Origin: CAYYMH01 sp964472785
GTDB lineage: Bacteria; Zhuqueibacterota; Zhuqueibacteria; Thermofontimicrobiales; Thermofontimicrobiaceae
NCBI GenBank assembly: GCA_964472785.1
Contig: CAYYMH010000046.1
Span: 1 to 33,425, forward strand
Direction: 5' to 3'
Length of the DNA: 33,425 nt
Shown: positions 7,471 through 15,417 of the stretch, piece by piece
Layout: each line of letters begins with the position of its first letter
Position numbering within the stretch: the stretch's first letter is position 1
Program-made: the position numbers and the translations under genes
The notes under the pieces: generated by a model
What the model was told of the DNA's origin: nothing
What the model saw: only the letters and a program-made list of their open reading frames with translations
Database searches by the model: none

Positions 7471-8538
7471 TCATTCAATAATCAAGATTTTCTTACAGGC
7501 ATTGAAATTCTGAGTTTTTATCTGATAATAATACATTCCGGCGCTCACCGGAAGACCGAGCTTATTTTTGCCATCCCAGTGAATTTGATGAGATCCGGCT
7601 GGTGATACCTTTGACACCAATGTTCTTACTTCCCGCCCCAGCATGTCGTAAACTTTGATTTCCACCATTTCAGTTTGAGGGAGCTGAAACCGAATCGCAG
7701 TTTGTGAGCCGTGTTTGCTGATCGAGAATGGATTGGGATAATTCTGTCCTAATTTATACAATTTCGGGGAGGTGATCTCAACTTCGATGCTTTGTGAATA
7801 AAAAAACGATCCGTCAAAGTCGATCTGTTTCAGCCGATACTGGTAGCTATCTTCTGACAAATCCGAATCCTGATAACCGTAAATACTGGGAGAGCTTGTC
7901 GTTCCATAACCCTCGACAAATCCGATTTTAGTGAAATTATCATTACCGGCACGGCGTTGTATTTCAAAACCATAATTATTTGTTTCAGAACGCGTTTGCC
8001 ATTCCAATTGCACAATATTTTGGGGTGTCTGATAGGCAGCACGGAATGATGCCAATTCAACAGGAATAACCATGTCTTCAATGACGAAAGTGCCGTCGAT
8101 CGGTTCAATAGTCACTTTTTCTGCATACGTATTTGCTGCCAAAACATCATTTAAGTTTAACGCATAATTCCCCGGTGATGCATTTAGTGCCACATCAAAT
8201 ATCACCTCGACAATCGGACCGTCTCCGGGTAAAATTGTTTCTCCAAATCCAAAAATAATGATTGTCAATTGTCCCAAAGGATTGTCTTCCTCAACTGACA
8301 TATCGCTCGCCCGTGAAATCAGATTAATTTGAGATACTTCCAATCCTAAGGGGTAAAGAAGCGTTAACTCAATACCCATAATAGGTTGAGAGTTTGCCAT
8401 CTCTATTGTTACGACATTATCCGAACTTCCAAGTTTTGCCGAAGTTCCAATCACTTTTATCGTATCATTTTGGGCAAAACCAAGGCTGAATGTGAGATAC
8501 ATCAAAAGGATTGCAAGCAGTAATACTTTCTTTTTCAT
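7471..8538 (-). CDS. secreted cohesin-like protein with T9SS type-A-like sorting domain
   Basis: A 355-residue exported protein. Signal peptide at 1-22 (LLLAILLMYLTFSLGFAQ). A cohesin-like beta domain at about 24-152 (VVTIEMANSQPIMGIELTL..., PGDGPIVEVIFDV, PGNYALNLNDV). A fibronectin-III-like domain at about 155-262 with the linker VIPVELASFRA and ETNNYGFEIQRR, common in T9SS cargo. A C-terminal sorting domain at about 268-355 with LGQNYPNPFS, KVYDMLGREVRTL and SAGMYYYQIKT. Known for T9SS: this domain directs passage across the outer membrane and is usually cleaved. GAGGAAATT stands before the ATG. It lies 86 nt behind the 675-residue dockerin/cohesin gene and probably shares its transcript. 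Its binding partner is unknown. Confidence 0.85.
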   Translation of the reverse strand: MKKKVLLLAILLMYLTFSLGFAQNDTIKVIGTSAKLGSSDNVVTIEMANSQPIMGIELTLLYPLGLEVSQINLISRASDMSVEEDNPLGQLTIIIFGFGETILPGDGPIVEVIFDVALNASPGNYALNLNDVLAANTYAEKVTIEPIDGTFVIEDMVIPVELASFRAAYQTPQNIVQLEWQTRSETNNYGFEIQRRAGNDNFTKIGFVEGYGTTSSPSIYGYQDSDLSEDSYQYRLKQIDFDGSFFYSQSIEVEITSPKLYKLGQNYPNPFSISKHGSQTAIRFQLPQTEMVEIKVYDMLGREVRTLVSKVSPAGSHQIHWDGKNKLGLPVSAGMYYYQIKTQNFNACKKILIIE

Positions 8539-8624
8539 AATTTCCTCACGCTAAAATAAATTGTCATTAAGTTAGCCTTTTAATTACCCCTATTTGAATA
8601 TATTTTCTGTTTATGCAGGAAACA

Positions 8625-10652
8625 TTATTTTAAAATTGTAAGCTTCCGGGTTTTAACATAATCCATCGAATTTAGCTGGTAAATATAAATTCCGGTTGGC
8701 ACTTCATTGCCATGATTATCTGCGCCATTCCAATGAGCAGTATAATTGCCGGCGCTCTGTTTTTCATTAACGATGGTTACTATTTCTTCACCTAATAAAT
8801 TATAAATCGTCAATTTAACTGTTCCAGTTTGCGGAAGACTATAGCTAATGTCAGTCGCTGAGTTAAACGGATTAGGATAATTTTGCGTTAATGAATAATC
8901 TCCCGGTATTTCATTTTTCAAACCAGGATTATTGACATCTGAAAGTGTCATTTCGCGAAAATCGCTTCCCACAGCGATAATATTTTCAATCGAGATCGTA
9001 TTTTTATCCATCCCTGCTGTTTTTGAAATTATGGGAATGTTTAATATTGCTTCAGTTCCCGGCGAAATAACAGCTCCTTCCGGACTGAAAACTATAATGT
9101 TTATTTTCCCGTTTTTCATATTGCTGGAAATCTGCATATTCATTGCCCGATTCATCAATTCGGGATCAGCTAAATTAATTTGTTCAGGGTCAAAACTCAA
9201 CTCGACCTGCACTCCCCGAATCGGCTGTTCACTATCAACAAAAATCGGTACCTGATTAAGTTGGTTTTCTTTCAGTAAATCATTTTTAAATATTGCGCTG
9301 AATTTTGAGAGCTCAAGGTCTTGCCCAGGTTGTCGGCCCAGCATAATGTTAATAATACACACCACATCCAAAATGTTAATGGTATCATCCGCGTTCATAT
9401 CTGCCGCTTCTAATTCTGTATCAGACGGATCGGGGGGTCTGTCAAGAATGATATTAATGACTCTTACTAAATCAAGGACATTAATAACACCATCCATATT
9501 AACGTCACCTTTCAACATCTCACAATAGAACTTGCCGTTACTCGTGACCGACGGGAGCTCTGCTTCAAATTTGTTTGACACAATTTGATCTGCAAGAACG
9601 ATGTCAGCACTGTCCCCTATCTGAACTGTCGGTTTTACTTGATAAAACAATTCCGCAATCGCACCCGTTCCCTGTAAAATAATACCACCGCTTTCACTGG
9701 AAATGATTGCAGCAATTCCACCAGCATTTTCCTCATACGATACAGCAAATTTGGCAGCCCGGCTTGTCGTTTTCATATCAACAGGTGTTAAAATATCCGG
9801 GATGTCCGATATTTTATATTCCACTCCGGTGACTTCGACAGCATTAAGCAACCCGATTTTAATTACTCCCTGATTTCCCGGTAATGCTTTTGTGTTGCTC
9901 GCTGTCAATACTACTTTGTTTTTGGGACCTAAAAAGTAGGCTAAATTTTCAACGTATTTGTCCCAGTTTTCGTACATATTGCTATTGAGATAAACGACTG
10001 CGCGGGAATTTGTTGCTTGTTCAAGATCGCCATAATCAAAGGCAATTGCAATTGCATCTCCGGTAGCATCTAATCCTGCACCTAAAATAACCGTGCCGTT
10101 TCCAATACTTTCAAAAACACCATTTCTTCCTGGTCCATGTTCAATCCAATGTACTGAATTTGGTATATAGCTTGTAATATTGTATGGATTTGTATACCAC
10201 GCAGTTTGTGACGGATTTATTTCTCTAGATTGTTTCATTCCTCCTGCACCTAATTCATTGAATAAACTATCACGCCATAAGAACAAATCCGCACGATAAT
10301 CTTTCCATGAATCGCCTACAAAAAAAAGCTTTCCACCTGATTTCATGAAATTGATCAGGTTCGTACGACCTGTTGGCTCCGGTACAATAGAGAAATCTAC
10401 AAACCAAACCTGATCATATTTGCTCAAATCTGCCAATTTAATTGCATATACATCAGGTTCATAAGTTACATTATTACCTGCTCCCTCAAGTTTTGTACTA
10501 GTGTTAGATCGATCTGCTCCTAACACATAAATATCATACGATATCTGACTGATCGCTTCCACTGGAATGACGAGAAAAACTAATGAACATGTAGCAAACA
10601 AGAAAAATAATACAGTGATGAAACGCTTTGATGTAAATGATGAATGGTACAT
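8625..10652 (-). CDS. secreted protein with GATase-like N-terminus, two cohesin-like domains, internal dockerin and sorting domain
   Basis: A 675-residue exported protein; GGGAGGT is well spaced before ATG 10652. Signal peptide about 1-37. A Rossmann-like region (about 39-250: YDIYVLGADRSN, YDQVWFVDFSI, GGKLFFVGDSW) recalls glutamine-amidotransferase-like folds without an evident catalytic Cys. A cohesin-like domain spans about 250-375. A dockerin-type pair of calcium loops lies at about 380-440 (GDVNMDGVINVLDLVRVINI and ADMNADDTINILDVVCIINI). A second cohesin-like domain covers about 455-580, and a C-terminal sorting domain about 592-675 (TQNYPNPFNSATDISYSLP, LTIYNLLGEEIVTIV, PTGIYIYQLNS). 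In dockerin-bearing enzymes of cellulosomes the dockerin is usually terminal; here it is internal. The protein lacks any recognised catalytic domain, so a scaffold or adhesive role is inferred. Confidence 0.85.
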   Translation of the reverse strand: MYHSSFTSKRFITVLFFLFATCSLVFLVIPVEAISQISYDIYVLGADRSNTSTKLEGAGNNVTYEPDVYAIKLADLSKYDQVWFVDFSIVPEPTGRTNLINFMKSGGKLFFVGDSWKDYRADLFLWRDSLFNELGAGGMKQSREINPSQTAWYTNPYNITSYIPNSVHWIEHGPGRNGVFESIGNGTVILGAGLDATGDAIAIAFDYGDLEQATNSRAVVYLNSNMYENWDKYVENLAYFLGPKNKVVLTASNTKALPGNQGVIKIGLLNAVEVTGVEYKISDIPDILTPVDMKTTSRAAKFAVSYEENAGGIAAIISSESGGIILQGTGAIAELFYQVKPTVQIGDSADIVLADQIVSNKFEAELPSVTSNGKFYCEMLKGDVNMDGVINVLDLVRVINIILDRPPDPSDTELEAADMNADDTINILDVVCIINIMLGRQPGQDLELSKFSAIFKNDLLKENQLNQVPIFVDSEQPIRGVQVELSFDPEQINLADPELMNRAMNMQISSNMKNGKINIIVFSPEGAVISPGTEAILNIPIISKTAGMDKNTISIENIIAVGSDFREMTLSDVNNPGLKNEIPGDYSLTQNYPNPFNSATDISYSLPQTGTVKLTIYNLLGEEIVTIVNEKQSAGNYTAHWNGADNHGNEVPTGIYIYQLNSMDYVKTRKLTILK

Positions 10653-10687
10653 TTGACTTACCTCCCGTTTTTACAAGTGAAAATGCA

Positions 10688-10803
10688 TTGGGAGCATAGG
10701 AGGTGGGGTAGAGCCAGAGTCCACCCTTCGATTAGTTGGATAGAATTGGTCATAAAAAAAATCTGCTTCTGTAAACCGGGACTCCCCCTTTTCATGCTCT
10801 CAA
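10688..10803. ncRNA. structured leader element or small RNA, orientation uncertain
   Basis: Outer arms TTGGGAGCAT (10688-10697) and ATGCTCTCAA (10794-10803) pair over 10 positions. The only non-Watson-Crick position is G-U in a plus-strand RNA and A-C in a minus-strand RNA. Inside, GAGTCC (about 10716-10721) pairs with GGACTC (about 10779-10784) and GGGG with CCCC. A competing local hairpin GGTGG...CCACC (about 10701-10724) would break the inner pairing, so two alternative folds exist. On the minus strand it lies in the 5' leader of the cohesin-dockerin gene, some 35 nt from its start. No known riboswitch signature was recognised. Confidence 0.4.
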
Positions 10804-10848
10804 TTTTAAACTTTTTTATTTTTGCTGAGTAATAAAAAGTTTAAAATT
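10802..10848. repeat. 15-bp perfect AT-rich inverted repeat
   Basis: AATTTTAAACTTTTT (10802-10816) is exactly complementary to AAAAAGTTTAAAATT (10834-10848), with a 17-nt loop. It abuts the structured element at 10688-10803 and lies downstream of the minus-strand promoter, so it would form a second hairpin in the same leader. It is AT-only apart from one pair; a protein-binding or cruciform site is also possible. Confidence 0.65.
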
Positions 10849-10960
10849 AGTCATTGAATTTAATTTATTAAAGCCATTAAAAAATAAATTTGTTGTTAGC
10901 CGATATGACAATCTGCTTAAATATAACAGATCGCTATAAATGGATCATTATTTTGTATTT

Positions 10961-10989
10961 AATATACAAATAATATTTATATTTGTCAA
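10961..10989 (-). promoter_or_regulatory. consensus promoter for the cohesin/dockerin gene pair
   Basis: On the minus strand TTGACA (10989-10984), 17 bases, TATATT (10966-10961). Predicted start near 10953, giving a long leader of about 300 nt before ATG 10652 that contains both inverted-repeat structures. Confidence 0.75.
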
Positions 10990-11093
10990 GAAATTATTAT
11001 AAAATACTTGATTCTCATTAAAATTTTTATACCTTAATTAAACTATATTTTGAAAAAATTACAAAACAATCAAATTTGGAGAGGAGATATTGT

Positions 11094-11750
11094 ATGCTAA
11101 ACTACATCTGGCTTGGATTAATGATTATTGCCTTAATCGTTGGCGCCATTAATGGCAAAATTTCAGAAGTCACACAGGCAGCTTTTGAATACGCTGAAGC
11201 TTCCGTAGAAATTGCGATCGGACTCATCGGAATAATGGCGTTTTGGCTGGGAATCATGAAAATTGCAGAGGAAGGTGGATTGGTCAGGCTACTTGCTAAA
11301 GCGATTAAACCTATCAGCAAACGAATCTTCCCCGACGTTCCGCATGATCATCCGGCGATGGGCGCCATGATTTTAAATATAGCCGCAAATTGGCTTGGAT
11401 TATCCAATGCTGCGACTCCCCTGGGCTTGAAAGCGATGGAAGAGCTCCAAAAATTGAACGACAAGAAGGACACTGCTACAAATGCGATGGCAACATTTTT
11501 GGCATTAAACACCGGCAGTATCACGTTAATTCCGGCTACGATTATCGGTGTCAGAGTTACGCTGGGATCAAAAGATCCGGCGGAAATCATTGGTACGACA
11601 ATTTTTGCTTCGGTCTGTGCTACAATCTTCGCCGTATCCGCGACGAAACTGCTCCAACGTCTTCCCATTTTTAAAATGGAAAATGCCGGGGATAACAGCG
11701 CGGCTAACAAAGATAATTCCAACGACTCAACTTCGAAGGAGGCTAAATAA
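11094..11750 (+). CDS. spmA: SpmA-like nucleoside-recognition-domain membrane protein
   Basis: A 218-residue inner-membrane protein of the spore-maturation-protein A / nucleoside-recognition ('Gate') family. The ATG at 11094 is chosen because GAGGAG (11081-11086) stands seven bases before it; an in-frame TTG at 11076 lies upstream of that site. Visible: a first membrane helix (YIWLGLMIIALIVGAI), the helix IAIGLIGIMAFWLGIMKIAEEGG typical of SpmA, HPAMGAMILNIAANWLGLSNAATPLG (the conserved family signature) and a polar Asn/Ser-rich tail. Its stop overlaps spmB by one base (TAATG). In Bacillus the pair affects spore core dehydration; in non-sporulating bacteria the substrate is unknown, and transport is inferred only. 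Confidence 0.9.
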   Translation: MLNYIWLGLMIIALIVGAINGKISEVTQAAFEYAEASVEIAIGLIGIMAFWLGIMKIAEEGGLVRLLAKAIKPISKRIFPDVPHDHPAMGAMILNIAANWLGLSNAATPLGLKAMEELQKLNDKKDTATNAMATFLALNTGSITLIPATIIGVRVTLGSKDPAEIIGTTIFASVCATIFAVSATKLLQRLPIFKMENAGDNSAANKDNSNDSTSKEAK

Positions 11751-12286
11751 TGTTTGAAAAAGTCATTGCATTTATCTCTTTATGGGCAATTCCGTTCTTG
11801 CTGTTTATTATACCAATATTAGCTATTAAAAATAAAGTCAAAGTTTATGAATCTTTTGTTGACGGTGCCAAAGGGGGATTCGAAGTTGCAGTAAAAATTA
11901 TTCCCTATTTAGTGGCGATTCTGGTCGCGATTGGAATGTTCCGCGCATCCGGTGCGATGGATATTTTTGTCCGAATCATTTCGCCGGTGACCGATTTTAT
12001 TGGTATGCCTGCTGAAGCATTGCCCGCTGCTTTAATGCGTCCATTGTCCGGAAGCGGAACGTTGGGGATAGCTACTGAATTAATGAAAGAGCATGGACCT
12101 GATTCCTTTATCGGCAGACTGGTTTCAACATTTTTCGGAAGCACAGAAACAACATTTTATGTTGTTGCGGTTTATTTTGGATCAGTAGGAATTAAAAAAA
12201 CGCGGCACGCTGTTCCGGCTGGTTTAATTGGTGATTTAGCAGGTTTATTAGCGGCTTTATTCATTTGCAAAATGGTATTTGGTTAA
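11750..12286 (+). CDS. spmB: SpmB-like nucleoside-recognition-domain membrane protein
   Basis: A 178-residue membrane protein that is the usual partner of SpmA. Visible: an N-terminal helix (ISLWAIPFLLFIIPILAI), YESFVDGAKGGFEVAVKIIPYLVAILVAIGMFR (the domain's conserved helix), the LMRPLSGSGTLGIATELM segment, GSTETTFYVVAVYFGSVGIKKTRHA and a final helix. GAAGGAGG (about 11735-11742) is its ribosome binding site. It is translationally coupled to spmA (shared base at 11750). The two likely form a heteromeric inner-membrane complex. The gene ends seven bases from the convergent TPR gene; no terminator is visible between them. Confidence 0.92.
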   Translation: MFEKVIAFISLWAIPFLLFIIPILAIKNKVKVYESFVDGAKGGFEVAVKIIPYLVAILVAIGMFRASGAMDIFVRIISPVTDFIGMPAEALPAALMRPLSGSGTLGIATELMKEHGPDSFIGRLVSTFFGSTETTFYVVAVYFGSVGIKKTRHAVPAGLIGDLAGLLAALFICKMVFG

Positions 12287-12292
12287 AAATCG

Positions 12293-13363
12293 TTACCGCT
12301 CCATATTCAATTTGGTTTTGAGTTCGCCATGTTGTTTAATTTGTTTTTTTAAGCGCGCTTTAATTTTTTCGGAAAAGGATAAGGAATCCAATATCTCGCT
12401 TTGCTGCCTGGCTAATTGATACGCTTCCAAATGATAATAAATTTGAGCTAATTTCAGGCGGCAGATATATTCATTGTAGTGATTGTTTGGTTCAACCATA
12501 CCAATAGAATGTAATATTCGTTGAAAGTATTGCAGCGCAATCGGATAGTTTTTCAAAACAAGGGCGCTCTTTGCGGCGCCCCAAAGGAAAAACCGGCTGT
12601 TGGGAAATCTTTGCAGTCCTTGCTCTGCTAATTGAAAAGCCGAATCCGGTTTACCTGCATCCAGGAAAATCCAAATCAATTGATTCATGGCAGCGTATTT
12701 GGTAAATTTTCCTTTTTCAATGGCAGTGCGAACCATTTCGATTCCCAAATCCGATTCGTTATCGATGATGGGCAACCAATTGATAAATTTTGTCACCTGA
12801 CTCCGCCAATATTTGAAAGAACCGATTGCAAAATAGGCATCATAAAAATCAGGCTGAATTTTCACTAATTTCTTTAACATGGCGACGCCTTTGAATCCAT
12901 AATTTATTGCAGCCAGATACTTCCCTTGTCTGCCTTCATAGAATGATAAATACGAAAGTGCACTTCCTTTGTAAAACATCGCATCATTTTTTGATCCTGC
13001 CGTATGATGAAGCTGTTCATCAGCATATTTCAGGGACAATTTGATATATTTTAAAAAATCATCTGCCCATAAATCGGTCTCAAAGTCCATCATTTTCGAT
13101 TGAATGGTCGCTGCCATAAAAAAATAACCTTGCGGATGGTGTGGATTTTTTCTTATAACTTGACTTAACAAACTTTCCGCGGTCTGATAATTATGTTGGA
13201 TAGAATTTGTGATGGCCGCCTGTATCAAACTATCTGCTTCAGTCATCTCTGCAACAATAATTGAATTTGATAATAATGTACTGATGGAGAAAAAAAATAC
13301 AACAAATGACTTAAGGTTCAATATGTTAGAAAATCTAACTTTCCAATGAAATTTATTTAACAT
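12293..13363 (-). CDS. exported TPR-repeat protein of unknown function
   Basis: A 356-residue protein with an N-terminal hydrophobic segment (about residues 20-38, FVVFFFSISTLLSNSIIVA) acting as signal peptide or anchor, followed by tetratricopeptide-like helical repeats: for example NYQTAESLLSQVIRKNPHHPQGYFF, KYLAAINYGFKGVAMLKKLVKIQPDFYDAYFAIG, PDSAFQLAEQGLQRFPNSRFFLW and YPIALQYFQRILHS. Such repeats usually mediate protein-protein contacts. No enzymatic motif was seen. The start at 13363 has only a weak upstream ribosome binding site; two further Met codons are absent before the hydrophobic stretch. It is convergent with spmB and divergent from the TIM-barrel gene, so context gives no functional hint. 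Periplasmic placement is inferred. Confidence 0.75.
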   Translation of the reverse strand: MLNKFHWKVRFSNILNLKSFVVFFFSISTLLSNSIIVAEMTEADSLIQAAITNSIQHNYQTAESLLSQVIRKNPHHPQGYFFMAATIQSKMMDFETDLWADDFLKYIKLSLKYADEQLHHTAGSKNDAMFYKGSALSYLSFYEGRQGKYLAAINYGFKGVAMLKKLVKIQPDFYDAYFAIGSFKYWRSQVTKFINWLPIIDNESDLGIEMVRTAIEKGKFTKYAAMNQLIWIFLDAGKPDSAFQLAEQGLQRFPNSRFFLWGAAKSALVLKNYPIALQYFQRILHSIGMVEPNNHYNEYICRLKLAQIYYHLEAYQLARQQSEILDSLSFSEKIKARLKKQIKQHGELKTKLNMER

Positions 13364-13541
13364 TTCACATCATCCATTACCAGAAGATTCGCACCGAAAT
13401 GGTAAAATTGAAACTAATTTAAAAAAGCAAAGTAGTATTCTTTGGCATAAACTTCGCTAATGTTGAATCTTAATACGTTTGAAAACGTCACATAAGATAT
13501 TAAAACAGGTTTTAAATTCCAACAAAAAAATGATCTTTTAA

Positions 13542-13570
13542 TTGATTTTCGTTTTCTTGAGACTTATATT
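13542..13570 (+). promoter_or_regulatory. promoter of the TIM-barrel gene
   Basis: TTGATT (13542-13547), 17 bases, TATATT (13565-13570), with a start expected near 13577. The leader is about 25 nt and contains the AGGA ribosome binding site. Confidence 0.6.
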
Positions 13571-13602
13571 TAATGGAAAGCTAAAAAAAATAGGATAAAA
13601 AC

Positions 13603-14460
13603 TTGAATAACGATACGCTTTTTGTCGGCATCACAATCGACAAGTTCAATGGAATTCAACCATCCACGCTTTTAAACATCGTTAATAAAATCGGATTAGA
13701 ATACGTGGAAATTACACAGAGCGTTTTTGATGATTTGGAAGCAGTAAAAAAGGAAATCAGACAGATTCGGACAGGCTTTCATTTGCCCAATTTTGCTGAC
13801 TTTGGGTACGATCTCTCCAACAAACGACACGATTATCGAATACAAAAACTGATCCGCCTTATTAATGAAAATCATCGGGCTTTAAATCTTGAATATTGTG
13901 TATCTCATCCACCCGAAAGTAAAAATGCTCAATACCCGGATGAGGCGACAATCGCTTATTTGCTGGAAAATCTGCAAAAACTAAATACGCCCATTTTACT
14001 GGAAAATATTCAAACCTGGGAAGAGAAAACATTTATTCATTTCTATCAGCGAGCTCAGGAGTTTTTAGGACAAAAATTAATCGGCTACTGTTTTGATGCA
14101 CCCCACTATCTTTTACGTGGCAACAATATTCAACATATTTTTGATGATTTTAATGGAAATATTCGCTGTATTCATCTTTCGGATTTTAAGAAAAACTATG
14201 ACGCTCATCTGCCATTTGGTAAAGGCGGCGAACTGCCAGTCGATGAAATCTTGCAGACATTCAAAAAAGCGAACTATGAGGGATTTATTAATCTTGAACT
14301 TCTGCCACGATCCGCTCAGGATATTAAACCATTAATCGAAAGTTACTTAAAAGTGATTAGCACATTCAGCTATCGAAAATATGTAATGACAAAAATCAGA
14401 TTATTCATTTTTAGTCCCATCTTGCGAAAGGCTCTGACAAAAGCATTTAAAAATGAATGA
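13603..14460 (+). CDS. xylose-isomerase-like TIM-barrel protein (sugar phosphate isomerase/epimerase family)
   Basis: A 285-residue cytoplasmic protein with the AP-endonuclease-2/xylose-isomerase-like barrel pattern. Candidate metal or substrate ligands stand at barrel-strand ends: H60 (GFHLPN), H102 (CVSHPPE), E134 (ILLENI), D165 and H168 (CFDAPH), H191 and D194 (CIHLSDF) and E232 (NLEL). These fit the divalent-metal site of sugar isomerases/epimerases and related endonucleases; the real substrate cannot be told. The TTG at 13603 is used as start because AGGA precedes it by seven bases and no ATG occurs nearby. Residues after about 255 form a basic tail. It appears to be a single-gene unit with its own promoter, convergent with the amylase-associated gene. 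Confidence 0.8.
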   Translation: MNNDTLFVGITIDKFNGIQPSTLLNIVNKIGLEYVEITQSVFDDLEAVKKEIRQIRTGFHLPNFADFGYDLSNKRHDYRIQKLIRLINENHRALNLEYCVSHPPESKNAQYPDEATIAYLLENLQKLNTPILLENIQTWEEKTFIHFYQRAQEFLGQKLIGYCFDAPHYLLRGNNIQHIFDDFNGNIRCIHLSDFKKNYDAHLPFGKGGELPVDEILQTFKKANYEGFINLELLPRSAQDIKPLIESYLKVISTFSYRKYVMTKIRLFIFSPILRKALTKAFKNE

Positions 14461-14482
14461 CAACGTGCATTACCCAACCGGA

Positions 14483-15289
14483 CTATGTTTTCCGAATCCC
14501 TTCAATCTGAAGCTGCTGCTTTTGAATTTTTATTTTTAAATTTTTAAACGTCTGCTGGCGCTGTTCGAGGATATCCTTTTTACTTTTTCCGATAATAAAA
14601 AACATGTAAACCACATCTTCAAGAAAAAGATTGATTTTGCCGGGGACAAACAACTTCTGTCCCGGAAGCTGGTGATTTTTGCTTATAGTTTCCGTACCTA
14701 TTTCAGAAAAATCACCCGCCGGAAAGGTAGAAATACCAATCCAAACCGGTACATGGCTATCGTTATTTTGAACCAGATGATTCTTTTGAGCGACAAACAA
14801 TATCTTTTCCATTGATGACCAATTCAGCATATAATCTCGCGATTGGCTTGATCCTGAAATAATGGGAATAATCGAAATCAATCCTTTCTGCTGTGATTGA
14901 ATTTTGAGTGATAATATCGGTAATGAATCAGCAATAGAAACCGTTTCCTCAACTTCTTCCCTGTCATAAAAACGGGTCAATTTATTGTTATACAGGTGTA
15001 CTTCTGCTTGAGCCCGGTTTAGGTAGCTGCCGTTCAATTCGATTAAATAATCTTCCAAAAACTTATGGGTTAAAAAGCTCAAACCCTGAAACGTCGATGA
15101 GTTGGGCAAGCTGCTTTCGCCGTAATAATAAAGGCCGATTGAATTGGTGAACATAAAAGTGCGGTTTTCACTTGGAGCGATGAGAGTATATTTTTTGTCA
15201 CTCACAAATGACTTTTGATCTGATTGAGCAGTTACAACCTGATTGAAGACAATCAAAAAAATCAATGTTTTAAAAACGAAAAACTTCAA
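14483..15289 (-). CDS. secreted orphan protein resembling the N-terminal domain of glycogen-debranching enzymes
   Basis: A 268-residue protein with a signal peptide (about 1-21, FFVFKTLIFLIVFNQVVTAQ). The start is TTG at 15289, supported by the signal peptide and an AAAGGA about 11 nt upstream. The mature part (NSIGLYYYGES, FLEDYLIELNGSYLNRAQAEVHLYNNKLTRFYDREEVEETV, PILSLKIQSQQKGLISIIPII) recalls the all-beta N-terminal domain of bacterial amylo-alpha-1,6-glucosidases. The expected C-terminal (alpha/alpha)6 catalytic barrel is absent: the frame ends in a basic helix. It lies 128 nt behind the alpha-amylase on the same strand, suggesting a joint role in starch or glycogen breakdown. It may instead be an unrelated all-beta binding protein or a decayed gene. 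The assignment is weak. Confidence 0.6.
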   Translation of the reverse strand: MKFFVFKTLIFLIVFNQVVTAQSDQKSFVSDKKYTLIAPSENRTFMFTNSIGLYYYGESSLPNSSTFQGLSFLTHKFLEDYLIELNGSYLNRAQAEVHLYNNKLTRFYDREEVEETVSIADSLPILSLKIQSQQKGLISIIPIISGSSQSRDYMLNWSSMEKILFVAQKNHLVQNNDSHVPVWIGISTFPAGDFSEIGTETISKNHQLPGQKLFVPGKINLFLEDVVYMFFIIGKSKKDILEQRQQTFKNLKIKIQKQQLQIEGIRKT

Positions 15290-15417
15290 CCGATTAATTT
15301 TCCTTTATAAAAAGTTAATCATTTTCATTTTAATCGCCAGATGAATGATGCGATAATAATTACATTCAAATCACGCAGTTTGCAGAACAGATACAAAGCG
15401 CCCTAACGCAAATATTA

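Larger units (their letters stand above)
10653..11093. other. divergent intergenic region between the dockerin gene and spmA
   Basis: About 440 bases without a convincing gene. It holds a minus-strand promoter (10961-10989), a 15-bp perfect inverted repeat (10802-10848) and a larger foldable element (10688-10803), listed separately. I found no matching consensus promoter for the plus-strand spmAB pair, although some AT-rich -10-like hexamers occur. Confidence 0.5.

Noticed and set aside
10701..10732. T-box-like motif: minus strand reads AAGGGTGGAC, like the T-box AGGGTGG core
   Set aside because: The match stops after about eight bases, the downstream gene is not an aminoacyl-tRNA or amino-acid gene, and no specifier stem or terminator follows.
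10644..10832. Plus-strand 62-codon frame across the dockerin gene start and leader
   Set aside because: It has no ribosome binding site, starts inside another gene and lies on the structured leader.
11076..11093. Upstream TTG start for spmA
   Set aside because: The ribosome binding site GAGGAG lies inside this extension and fits the ATG at 11094.
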